From Peteryoungia aggregata LMG 23059 (GTDB lineage Bacteria > Pseudomonadota > Alphaproteobacteria > Rhizobiales > Rhizobiaceae), in the NCBI RefSeq assembly GCF_030814435.1, contig NZ_JAUSUW010000003.1:372001-436000 (forward strand): 64,000 bases of DNA, read 5' to 3'. Below are positions 7,910 to 15,567 of the stretch, piece after piece. Under the pieces are notes generated by a model. That model was not told where the DNA came from and did no database searches. It saw only the letters and a program-made list of their open reading frames with translations. A program made the translations under genes and the position numbers. Positions within the stretch are counted from its first letter, which is position 1. The number at the start of each line of letters is the position of its first letter.

Positions 7910-9307
7910 ATGACACGCAACATTCTTCTGAACACGGACAGCTACAAGCTCGGCGTCTTTTTGCAGTATCCGAAGGACACACGTGCCGTCAGCGCCTTCG
8001 TGACCACGCGCGGCCATTCTTTCCGTCCAGAAGTCATGTTCTTTGGGCTGCAGATGTTCCTGAAGGACCACCTGTCCGCTCCGATCAGCCGTGAGGACAT
8101 CGATGAGGCGCAGGACATTGCGATGGCGCATGGCCAGCCTTTCGACCGCGAGGGCTGGAACCATATCCTGAATCGCCATGGCGGCCTGCTTCCGCTCAGG
8201 ATCGAGGCCCTGCCGGAGGGCGCTGCCATCCGGAGGGGCGTGCCGGTCATGCAGGTGGTAAACACGGATCCGCAGGTTCCATGGCTGACGTCTTACATGG
8301 AAACCTCCCTGCTTCGCGCAACCTGGTATCCATCGACGGTCGCTACGACCGCGTGGCGGCTTCGCATGGCCATCCAACCCTTCCTGGACCGCACGACCGA
8401 CGATCCGATGGGGCTTCAGCCGAGCCGAATCAGCGACTATGGCTGCCGCAGCACCTCAAGCGTCGAACAGGCAGCGATCGGGGGTGCCGCGCATCTGGTC
8501 CACTTCAACAGTTCGGACTCGCTGCCGGCGATCCTTCAAGCGCGCCGATTCTACAAGACCTCCATGCCCGCCCGTTCCATTCCGGCGGCAGAGCACGGAA
8601 CCATCATTGCCTGGGGCCAGCAGCACGAGGCGGAGGCCTATGCCAACATGATCGACAATTTTGCGAGTTTCGGCGCCTATTCGGTCGTCTCCGACAGTTT
8701 CGACCTGCACAACGCCGTCTCGGAAATCTGGGGCAAGAAGCTGCAGACCAAGGTGCGGGCCGCCGGCGGGATACTGGTCGTGAGGCCCGACAGCGGCGAT
8801 CCGATCGACACGCCGGTCCAGGTCGTTGCGCAACTCGCCTATGCCTATGGTACGCGCCTCAACGGCAAGGGCTTCAAGGTGCTGGATGCCAATGTGCGGG
8901 TGCTGCAGGCCGACGGCGTCTCGATACAGGACATACAGATGATCCTTGGGCGCCTGGAAGGCATGGGCTTCTCGGCCGAGAACATCTCTTTCGGCATGGG
9001 CTCGGGACTGCTGCACAAGATCAACCGCGACACGATGTCGTTCACCATGCGGACGAGTGCCGTACAGGACGCCGACGGGCAGTGGCGCGCCGTTGTCCGA
9101 CGCCCCGCCAATCCCCAGGAAAAAATACCAATGGCTGGGCGGATGGCCGCAATCGCAGATGGATACGACATCGCGACTGTCCCGCTCGACGACCTGGGTC
9201 CGCGGCAGAACCTGCTGCAGCCGGTTTGGCAGGATGGTCAATTGCTGGTGGATTGGAGCCTGGACGAGATCCGCGCAAGGGCGACCGCCGCGAGCCTGCC
9301 GCGCTGA
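7910..9307 (+). CDS. nadV: Nicotinamide (or nicotinate) phosphoribosyltransferase, NAMPT-type
   Basis: The protein opens with NILLNTDSYKLGVFLQYP, very close to the start of NAMPT/NadV enzymes. It continues with SDYGCRSTSSVEQAAIGG near residue 178, EHGTIIAWGQQHEAEAYANM near residue 230, SVVSDSFDLHNAVSEIWG, and the phosphoribosyl-binding VVRPDSGDP. NAMPT converts nicotinamide and PRPP to NMN, a deamidation-independent NAD salvage route. The length (465 residues) fits. The Asp at the substrate-selective position and the NAMPT-like N-terminus favour nicotinamide over nicotinate, but many databases label such proteins nicotinate phosphoribosyltransferase. The ATG at 7910 was chosen; one at 7895 is possible. 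Confidence 0.85.
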   Translation: MTRNILLNTDSYKLGVFLQYPKDTRAVSAFVTTRGHSFRPEVMFFGLQMFLKDHLSAPISREDIDEAQDIAMAHGQPFDREGWNHILNRHGGLLPLRIEALPEGAAIRRGVPVMQVVNTDPQVPWLTSYMETSLLRATWYPSTVATTAWRLRMAIQPFLDRTTDDPMGLQPSRISDYGCRSTSSVEQAAIGGAAHLVHFNSSDSLPAILQARRFYKTSMPARSIPAAEHGTIIAWGQQHEAEAYANMIDNFASFGAYSVVSDSFDLHNAVSEIWGKKLQTKVRAAGGILVVRPDSGDPIDTPVQVVAQLAYAYGTRLNGKGFKVLDANVRVLQADGVSIQDIQMILGRLEGMGFSAENISFGMGSGLLHKINRDTMSFTMRTSAVQDADGQWRAVVRRPANPQEKIPMAGRMAAIADGYDIATVPLDDLGPRQNLLQPVWQDGQLLVDWSLDEIRARATAASLPR

Positions 9308-9637
9308 TCAGTCGACGAGCCGCATGAAGCGTGGGTAGAGCCCCGCCTCATCCGATGGCACAGGCACACGCTCGCCAAAGGCCTCGTCGGATCGACTGCG
9401 CTCATCCACGATGAATGCGTCCAACCAATTGGCCGGAGCATAGCGGGGGCCCTGGTCGTCGCCATCGGCGACATCGACAGGCGATTCGATCAGGTCGAGG
9501 TCGTAATTTGATGAACTACGCGATACAGAGTCGAGGAGGATACTGGATGCTTCCGTCATGGTCGCCTGATCAACGCCTTCATGTGGACGGGCGACTATAA
9601 AGGCCCGTTCCGTTACCGATTTGTATGCGAGGATCAT
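9308..9637 (-). CDS. Hypothetical protein, 109 aa
   Basis: The frame starts at an ATG and ends base-to-base with the nadV stop. The protein is acidic and probably soluble, with a Ser/Asp-rich centre and a tail of VPVPSDEAGLYPRFMRLVD. No family is recognised. Support is moderate: the ORF fills the gap neatly and the composition is not that of a shadow frame, but the ribosome site is weak. A GGTTAACGAAACC palindrome lies 12 bases upstream of the start. Confidence 0.45.
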   Translation of the reverse strand: MILAYKSVTERAFIVARPHEGVDQATMTEASSILLDSVSRSSSNYDLDLIESPVDVADGDDQGPRYAPANWLDAFIVDERSRSDEAFGERVPVPSDEAGLYPRFMRLVD

Positions 9638-9958
9638 GCGAATTGCCGGTTAACGAAACCTTGGTGGAAATCACCCGACCGTCCTGAATTATCACCTGTA
9701 AGAAGACGTAGGACGGTCTCTAGGCAGCCACTTCGCTGTGGCCCTCCTCCCCCTGCCAGGCCATCACCGTGATCACCCCGGGGCTTGGATGGCACGGGAT
9801 TGAAGAGCTCGCCCGAGCCTGAGGCGAAGGCCGGAAATCGGCCAAGAGGTTTGCGCACCATGCGGTCGCGGCCGCAACGATTGCGCGGATGGGGATCAGC
9901 TGGATGGGCTCACGGAAGAGCAAGTAGATAACACGTGGCGCCGGAAGAAGCCGGTGGC

Positions 9959-10582
9959 TCAGCTATGTGCGAAGATGTCCGTCTCTTCCCAACCGAGCAG
10001 ATCCAGCTTGGCGCGCGTTGGAAGGAACTGAAAGCAGGCCTTTGCGTGTTCGATACGCCCGTCGCGCACGAGGCGATGCATCAGGCGATCGCGAAGGGCA
10101 TGCAAATGCAGCACGTCCGAGGCTGCATATTCGAGTTGGGCCTGGCTCAGGGTCTCGGCTCCCCAATCGGAGGATTGTTGAGCCTTCGAGATATCGACCT
10201 CCAGCAACTCCTTGAGATTGTCCTTCAGCCCGTGGCGGTCGGTATAGGTCCGCGTCAGACGCGAAGCGATCTTCGTGCAAAAGACAGTGGTGGTGGTCAC
10301 GCCAAAGGTGTGGAACAGGACGGCGATGTCAAAACGACCATAGTGGAAAATCTTCTCGCGCTCAGGATCGGCGAGCATGGCCACCAGATTGGGCGCCTCG
10401 GTCTGACCTGCCGCAATCCGGATGACATCCGCAGTGCCGTCGCCGGAAGACAGTTGCACCACACACAGGCGATCACGACGCGGGACAAGACCGAGCGTCT
10501 CCGTATCGATTGCAATCGCGCCCACGTAGCGCTCGGCGCATTCTGCCGAGATATCCCCCTGATGGTAGCGAATCGTCGTCAT
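9959..10582 (-). CDS. rnd: Ribonuclease D (short form, exonuclease domain only)
   Basis: A DEDDy 3'-5' exonuclease. The catalytic residues are visible in order: D26 and E28 in AIDTETLGL, D85 in HYGRFDIAVLF, and Y152 with D156 in LEYAASDVLHLH. At 207 residues it holds only the nuclease domain and lacks the HRDC domains of the E. coli enzyme, as is common for a second, short RNase D in rhizobia. The substrate is probably tRNA 3' tails or other structured RNA. It is a single gene with a GTG/ATG-rich upstream gap that contains an sRNA gene. Confidence 0.9.
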   Translation of the reverse strand: MTTIRYHQGDISAECAERYVGAIAIDTETLGLVPRRDRLCVVQLSSGDGTADVIRIAAGQTEAPNLVAMLADPEREKIFHYGRFDIAVLFHTFGVTTTTVFCTKIASRLTRTYTDRHGLKDNLKELLEVDISKAQQSSDWGAETLSQAQLEYAASDVLHLHALRDRLMHRLVRDGRIEHAKACFQFLPTRAKLDLLGWEETDIFAHS

Positions 10583-10913
10583 CTCATGCCTCTCGAAACC
10601 TCTTGCCGCTCACCGCTCGCTATAGCGGAAACCTCGCAAGGGCACCATCCTGCAATAGCCGTGAGGGAGATCAGGCAAGAAGAGGATGATCTGCAATCGG
10701 GAGAATATCGTCACAGCCTTGTGATTCGCGCATGCGAGTCCGTTATGCAGGTCGAAAAACTGAACATTTCCTACGCAAACGCAGGTTCGTTTTCGAAAGC
10801 AGCGCAGGAATCGAAAGAGACGAAAGCAGTTTTCGGCGAAAATCGCCGGTTCGCGGTTCGGGGTACTTGAGTAGCTATGCGCTCTGCGCACTGCTGCGTT
10901 GCAACAACAGCCA
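10583..10913. other. Gap between RNase D and the sRNA promoter, nothing recognised
   Basis: These 331 bases hold several overlapping short ORFs on both strands, none with a ribosome site or recognisable product. The rnd promoter must lie here on the minus strand. I see no repeat or RNA motif. Confidence 0.5.
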
Positions 10914-10942
10914 TTGGCAGACCAAAGCGATTTGAATATAAC
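10914..10942 (+). promoter_or_regulatory. Sigma70-type promoter of the sRNA
   Basis: The -35 element TTGGCA (10914-10919) and the -10 element TATAAC (10937-10942) are separated by exactly 17 bases, each one or two bases from consensus. The predicted start is near 10949, just before the first hairpin of the sRNA. Confidence 0.7.
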
Positions 10943-10948
10943 AAAAGC

Positions 10949-11070
10949 ATCGAAGCGGCGCACTCCTCCTCCCAGTGCCGCTCGGTAGGATCGGCAATAC
11001 TCCTCCTCCTCCCAATTGCCGATCAAGTTTAAGAGCCTGGCGCATCCTCCTCCCGCGCCAGGCTCTTTTC
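10949..11070 (+). ncRNA. Three-hairpin sRNA with CCUCCUCCC loops (cuckoo / alpha-r14 type)
   Basis: Three consecutive stem-loops each expose the same loop motif CCTCCTCCC. Hairpin 1 has arms at 10960-10964 and 10974-10978 with the motif at 10965-10973. Hairpin 2 has a 10-bp stem, 10989-10998 with 11015-11024, and the motif at 11005-11013. Hairpin 3 has a 13-bp stem, 11031-11043 with 11055-11067, and is followed by Ts. The motif is complementary to Shine-Dalgarno sequences. This layout matches the published cuckoo RNAs of Rhizobiales, the alpha-r14 sRNAs of rhizobia and the CcsR RNAs of Rhodobacter. A role in base pairing to ribosome sites is an inference from those families. It has its own promoter and terminator and no ORF. 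Confidence 0.88.
11031..11070 (+). terminator. Terminator hairpin of the sRNA
   Basis: A 13-bp perfect stem (AAGAGCCTGGCGC paired with GCGCCAGGCTCTT) encloses an 11-base loop with the CCTCCTCCC motif. It is followed by TTC and an AT-rich run. The same hairpin serves as the third motif-bearing loop. Confidence 0.85.
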
Positions 11071-11190
11071 ATTTGCGGACACCGCAGATTTCCTCCCCAG
11101 ATAAATAGCTCTGCCCTCGTTTCGCTTGATGCCGATGGACACCGGCCCATATAACCGCATCTGCGCGCAAGCAAATCTGTAGGAATGGGC

Positions 11191-12615
11191 ATGACAGTCA
11201 AATTTGGCACGAGCGGCCTCAGAGGCCTATCGACGGATCTGGTGGGCTCTGTGTCAGCGCTCTACTCCTTCGCCTTTGCACGCCACATGCTGGAAAGCGG
11301 CATTCTGAAACCGGGGGCGCCTGTCGTCATCGCCCGCGACTTCCGTCCATCGAGCCCGGAAATCGCCTCCACCATCATGGCTGCCATCAAACGCCTGGAT
11401 CTGGTGCCGTTCGATTGCGGAACGATTCCTACCCCGGCGCTCGCGCTCTATGGCCAATCGATCGGTGCCGCCGGGATCATGGTCACCGGGTCCCACATTC
11501 CGGCCGATCGCAACGGCATCAAGTTCTACAGACCCGATGGCGAAATCGACAAGACCGACGAGGAGGCGATCACCCGGCTCGCCGCCGCGCTGGCATCGGA
11601 TGACGCGGCAAACCGGGTCGAGGACGGCTGCGGCGAGCGTCGCGAGGCAGAGGCCAGCAAGCTGTTTCTCGAGCGAAATCTCGGTGTCCTTCCGGTGGAC
11701 GCGCTTGCCGGGAAACGGATCGGCATCTACCAGCACAGCTCGGTCGCCCGAGACATGCTCGTGGAAATCTTCGAACAGTACGGCGCGACCGTCTTTCCGC
11801 TCGGACGCTCCGAGCATTTCATTCCGGTCGACACCGAGGCCGTCTCGCAGGAGACCGTTGCACAACTCGCCCGCTGGACCGACGAACTGGCCCTTGATGC
11901 GGTACTTTCGACTGATGGCGATGGCGACAGACCTCTGGTCGCTGATGAGCACGGCATGCCCCTGCGTGGTGACCTGCTCGGCCTGGTCACCGCACGCTTC
12001 CTGAAAGCGGACCTTGTCGCAACACCCGTCACCTCGAATTCCGGACTGGAGCAGGACGGCCACTTCGTCGTCAGACGCACCCGCGTGGGTTCCCCATATG
12101 TGATCGCCGCCATGGAAGAGGCGTTGGCGGCAGGAGCCGACCGAGTGCTGGGTTTCGAAGCCAATGGCGGACTGATGCTCGGCTCGGACTTCGCGATCGA
12201 GGATAAGGTGATCAGGGCGCTGCCGACACGCGACTGCGTGTTGCCGATGCTGGCCGTGCTCGGTACGGCAGCCGAAAGAGGACTTGCGCTGTCGGCTCTC
12301 GTCGCCGATCTCAACCTGCCCGTCGCTCTCGGTGATCGACTGGAGAACTATGCGAACGAGCGAAGCACCACGCTCATGGCGCATCTGCGCAATTCCGGCG
12401 ATCAGCTCGCTGCGTTTCTCGCCCCCGTCGGAGCAGTACGATCAGTCAGTGACATTGATGGCCTGCGGGTCACGCTGGCCGACGACCGGGTGATCCATTT
12501 CCGTCCGTCCGGCAATGCACCCGAGATGCGTTTCTATGTCGAGGCGGCGGACGGGCAGGCGGCAAAGGCCCTGCTCGAACAGGGCCTTGCGCTGCTCGAA
12601 CGCTGGGTCGTCTGA
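11191..12615 (+). CDS. Phosphomannomutase (alpha-D-phosphohexomutase family, NoeK-like)
   Basis: The 474-residue enzyme carries all four family signatures. TVKFGTSGLRG is at the N-terminus. The catalytic serine loop is MVTGSHIPADRNGIKFY with Ser101. The metal loop is STDGDGDRPLVA and the sugar loop is GFEANGGLMLG. The phosphate-binding RPSGNAPEMRFY lies near the C-terminus. It interconverts mannose 6-phosphate and mannose 1-phosphate for polysaccharide precursors and resembles NoeK; strict specificity cannot be read from sequence. The ATG at 11191 was preferred over 11185 because AGGA sits directly against the latter. Confidence 0.9.
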   Translation: MTVKFGTSGLRGLSTDLVGSVSALYSFAFARHMLESGILKPGAPVVIARDFRPSSPEIASTIMAAIKRLDLVPFDCGTIPTPALALYGQSIGAAGIMVTGSHIPADRNGIKFYRPDGEIDKTDEEAITRLAAALASDDAANRVEDGCGERREAEASKLFLERNLGVLPVDALAGKRIGIYQHSSVARDMLVEIFEQYGATVFPLGRSEHFIPVDTEAVSQETVAQLARWTDELALDAVLSTDGDGDRPLVADEHGMPLRGDLLGLVTARFLKADLVATPVTSNSGLEQDGHFVVRRTRVGSPYVIAAMEEALAAGADRVLGFEANGGLMLGSDFAIEDKVIRALPTRDCVLPMLAVLGTAAERGLALSALVADLNLPVALGDRLENYANERSTTLMAHLRNSGDQLAAFLAPVGAVRSVSDIDGLRVTLADDRVIHFRPSGNAPEMRFYVEAADGQAAKALLEQGLALLERWVV

Positions 12616-12667
12616 ACCGGACAGCCCCACCAGACGTATTGGTCATGACACGACATGAGAGGATGAC

Positions 12668-13423
12668 ATGACCAAGATCGCCTGGATTACCGGATCAAGC
12701 ACCGGCATCGGTCGAGCCCTCGCCGAACGGCTGGTTCATGACGGATATCGTGTGGCCGTGAGTGCAAGAAGTGCGGATGCGCTCGCATTGTTCGCGGCAA
12801 ACCACCCCGGCAAGGTCGGGGTCTACCCGCTTGATGTGACCGATCCCGCCGCCGTCAAGCAGGTGTTCGCCGCGATCGAGAGGGAAATGGGGGCGATCGA
12901 TCTCGCGGTTTTCGCGGCCGGATCCTATACGCGTGACTATGCCGAGGATTTCAGCAGCGAGCGCACCCGGCAGATGTTCGATTTGAACGTGCTTGGCACG
13001 GCATCCTGCCTGGAAACGGTGATGCCAGCCATGATTGCGCGCCGCAGCGGCCATATCGCGGTCGTCGCGTCGGTTTCCGGTTACCTGGGGTTACCGGGCG
13101 CTGCGACCTACGGAGCGACGAAAGCGGCTCTCAACGTGATGTGCGAGGCGCTCTATCCGGAGCTTGAGCGGCACGGGGTAAAGCTCACCATCATCAATCC
13201 AGGCTTCGTGGACACACCGCTCACCAAGAAGAACGATTTCCCCATGCCTTTCCTCATCTCATCCGAGGAAGCGGCGGATACGATCGCGAAAGGGCTGGCA
13301 AAGGGCAAGTTCGAGATCATCTTCCCGTGGAAGATGGCCGTCGCGATCCGACTGTTGCACGCCCTGCCCCACTCCCTGCGCTTTGCTCTCACACGCAAGA
13401 TGCTTCGCCCACTTGATCGGTGA
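12668..13423 (+). CDS. Short-chain dehydrogenase/reductase (SDR)
   Basis: The classical SDR fold is evident: the cofactor motif TGSSTGIGRALAE at residues 8-20, the PLDVTD acidic segment, the catalytic serine in VVASVSGY, the YGATKAAL active-site Tyr/Lys near residue 142 and a NPGFVDTPL segment after it. The product has 251 residues and an amphipathic tail. The substrate is unknown. Its neighbourhood with cyclopropane synthase, DUF1365 and an FAD oxidoreductase suggests a role in membrane lipid modification, since SDRs often accompany this ECF/ChrR-linked cluster. It runs convergently to the lipid operon. Confidence 0.9.
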   Translation: MTKIAWITGSSTGIGRALAERLVHDGYRVAVSARSADALALFAANHPGKVGVYPLDVTDPAAVKQVFAAIEREMGAIDLAVFAAGSYTRDYAEDFSSERTRQMFDLNVLGTASCLETVMPAMIARRSGHIAVVASVSGYLGLPGAATYGATKAALNVMCEALYPELERHGVKLTIINPGFVDTPLTKKNDFPMPFLISSEEAADTIAKGLAKGKFEIIFPWKMAVAIRLLHALPHSLRFALTRKMLRPLDR

Positions 13424-13438
13424 GCGAAGCCAAAACGC

Positions 13439-13540
13439 TAGAGCATTTCCGGTAAAGTGCGGATCACCGGAAATGCTCTATCTCCTTGTTGTAACGCAGT
13501 TCGGACGCAAAACCGCTGACGCAGTTTTGATGGGCGTGTT
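13439..13540. repeat. Rhizobial intergenic palindromic repeat
   Basis: A perfect 15-bp inverted repeat, TAGAGCATTTCCGGT (13439-13453) with ACCGGAAATGCTCTA (13466-13480), is followed by TCTCCTTGTTGTAACGCAGT and a GGACGCAAAACCGCT segment. This combination is typical of a dispersed palindromic element common between genes in Rhizobium and Agrobacterium genomes. The distal arm appears degenerate. It lies between the convergent SDR and cfa genes and could act as a bidirectional terminator. Confidence 0.7.
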
Positions 13541-13558
13541 CCAGATCGCGTTTGTTAT

Positions 13559-14776
13559 TCAGGCTGGCTTATCCAGCCTGAACTGCACCACGTCGATGCG
13601 ACCGAACCGGAAGCCGACGGCGCAATAGTGGAGATAAAGACGCCACATGCGATAAAAGCGGCGGTCGAATCCGAGCGGCTCGATCTTCTGCCAATTCGCC
13701 GTGAAGGCGCTGTCCCAGGCTAGCAAGGTCCGATCATAATCCCGACCGAAGCGGAAACAATCGCCGATCTGCAGGCCAGCAGCCTTCGCATCGCGTTCAA
13801 ACACCGTGACCGAAGGCAGCATGCCGCCGGGGAAGATGTAGGTCTGGATGAAATCAGCGCTGCGGCGATAGTAGTCGAAACGGCTCTCATCAATGGTGAT
13901 GGTCTGAATCAGAGCCTTGCCGCCGGCGGCAAGCCGTTCCTGGACCGCCTTGAAATAGACCGGCCAATTCTCCTCGCCGACGGCCTCGAACATCTCGATC
14001 GAGACGATCTTGTCGTACCCGCCGCGACAATCGCGATAGTCCTCAAGGCGGATGTCTGCCCGGTCGGCCAGGCCGGCCTTCTCAAGCCGCTCGCGAGCAA
14101 ACTTCGCCTGCTCAGTCGAAAGCGTCAGGCCAGTGACCCGACAGCCGGTCTTGCGGATCGCGTGTTCGGCGAAGCCGCCCCAGCCACAGCCGATTTCCAG
14201 CACGTGGTCATCTGGTCCGATCTGCAGTTCCTCGACAATGCGGGCATACTTAGCCTCCTGCGCGTCGGCCAAGGTCATGCCGGGGGTGCTATAGAGCGCC
14301 GAGGAATAGGTCATCGTCCGGTCTAGCCAGAGACCGTAGAAGGCGTTCCCAAGGTCGTAGTGGTAAGCAATGTTGCGACGGCTGCCCTTCCTGGAATTGC
14401 GTCGCAGCTTGTGTCGAAGCCGGGCCAGTCCCTTGAAGACGGAAGAGGACGCGAGCACCGCCCCAAGCTGCGCTTCATTCGACAATGCGAGTTCAAGGAC
14501 CGCACCGATATCCGGCGAATCAAGATCGCCGTCGATGACGGATTGCGCAAAGCCGAGCGTGCCTCCGGTCAGGATCCGCAGAACGGGGCTCGCATTGCGA
14601 ACGCACAAGACAGCATTCGGGCCGGGTCTTGCACCAATCGCGACATGCTCTCCATATCCCTCGAACTGGAGCGTCAAACGGCCGACGGCGATCCGGTCGG
14701 CCCAGCGGCACATCATGCGCTGCCAGAATGTGAGGGAGCTTATGACAGGGTGCATTTCCTGTTCAGCGTGACTCAT
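13559..14776 (-). CDS. cfa: Cyclopropane-fatty-acyl-phospholipid synthase family protein
   Basis: A SAM-dependent methyltransferase that adds a methylene to phospholipid double bonds, or a related methylation. The N-terminal lipid-binding region is followed by NIAYHYDLGNAFYGLWLD, the SAM motif VLEIGCGWGGFAEHA near residue 175, the EMFEAVGEENW segment and SADFIQTYIFPGGMLPS. It has 405 residues from the ATG at 14776, which overlaps the DUF1365 stop by 4 bases (ATGA), so it is translationally coupled and last in the FAD-DUF1365-cfa operon. In Rhodobacter sphaeroides, CFA-like enzymes in the RpoE/ChrR regulon take part in furan fatty acid formation, so true cyclopropanation is not certain. Confidence 0.93.
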   Translation of the reverse strand: MSHAEQEMHPVISSLTFWQRMMCRWADRIAVGRLTLQFEGYGEHVAIGARPGPNAVLCVRNASPVLRILTGGTLGFAQSVIDGDLDSPDIGAVLELALSNEAQLGAVLASSSVFKGLARLRHKLRRNSRKGSRRNIAYHYDLGNAFYGLWLDRTMTYSSALYSTPGMTLADAQEAKYARIVEELQIGPDDHVLEIGCGWGGFAEHAIRKTGCRVTGLTLSTEQAKFARERLEKAGLADRADIRLEDYRDCRGGYDKIVSIEMFEAVGEENWPVYFKAVQERLAAGGKALIQTITIDESRFDYYRRSADFIQTYIFPGGMLPSVTVFERDAKAAGLQIGDCFRFGRDYDRTLLAWDSAFTANWQKIEPLGFDRRFYRMWRLYLHYCAVGFRFGRIDVVQFRLDKPA

Positions 14777-15567
14777 GACTTCTTCATCCCATTCTGCACA
14801 ACGATCGTCGACGCAACCCTGGTTGCTGCCGGCTGGTGACGATAGACGGGGACGCCCTTCCACCAGAGCCTCAGCGCTTCCCAGTGAATTCCTCCCATCA
14901 CCTTCATGGTCATCAAGGGATAGGTTAACAGCATGCGCAATAAGGACCTGTCCGACAAGGGGCGCCGCTCGCCGGCGAAGCTGGCGAACAGCATGGGGCC
15001 TTCCGGATCGCTCTCGCCGATATGGATGGCGATATCGTCGGCAGGCGGGCTGATGCGGAAGCTATATTCGCAGTTCATCGGCATGAACGGAGAGACATAC
15101 ATTTCCTTGGCGCAACGATGACGCAGGATGCCGCTCTCTTCGTCCGATACTGGGATCACATAGGTATGACGCTCGTTGAAGGTGTTGCAGACTTCATAGA
15201 GCACGGCTGCAAGTTCGCCTCCGGGGCGATAGCAGAAATAGACGGTCAGCGGATTGAACACATAACCGAGGATGCGCGGATAGCAGAGCATACGGATGGT
15301 CCAACCGCCGCCCGTAAGCCCCGCAGCGGCCAGACGCTCCTCAACCCACTGACGCAGCTCTCCCGTTCGACCATTGCCGTGGTCGGCATCATGAACGGAG
15401 AAGAACGCCGCCTTGTTGTAGCCGAAAAGCCGAAGGTCGGCATTCAGATCACTGATTTCATCCAGGTCGACCAGGAGCGAAAACACACTGTAACGCAGGC
15501 TATGTTTCTTGGGCCGGCTGCGCACATGCAGTACGTGACCGGCATAAATTGCAGACGAAGAGATCAT
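14773..15567 (-). CDS. DUF1365 family protein
   Basis: The 264-residue product begins with the typical AIYAGHVLHVRSRPKKHSL and a RYSVFSLLVDLDEI stretch. It continues with GYVFNPLTVYFCYRPGGEL near residue 105, EVCNTFNERHTY, and the KEMYVSPFMPMN motif, all hallmarks of DUF1365. Function is unknown, but the family almost always sits between an FAD oxidoreductase and a CFA-type methyltransferase, which implies a role in membrane-lipid modification. Both ends overlap neighbours by 4 bases. Confidence 0.93.
   Translation of the reverse strand: MISSSAIYAGHVLHVRSRPKKHSLRYSVFSLLVDLDEISDLNADLRLFGYNKAAFFSVHDADHGNGRTGELRQWVEERLAAAGLTGGGWTIRMLCYPRILGYVFNPLTVYFCYRPGGELAAVLYEVCNTFNERHTYVIPVSDEESGILRHRCAKEMYVSPFMPMNCEYSFRISPPADDIAIHIGESDPEGPMLFASFAGERRPLSDRSLLRMLLTYPLMTMKVMGGIHWEALRLWWKGVPVYRHQPAATRVASTIVVQNGMKKS

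Noticed and set aside
9720..9923. 67-codon minus-strand ORF upstream of rnd
   Set aside because: Starts at TTG without a ribosome site and has no recognisable family; a real small gene is possible but not supportable.
10610..11026. 138-codon minus-strand ORF across the sRNA region
   Set aside because: It covers the sRNA promoter and two hairpins on the opposite strand and has a Cys/Arg-rich, gene-unlike composition.
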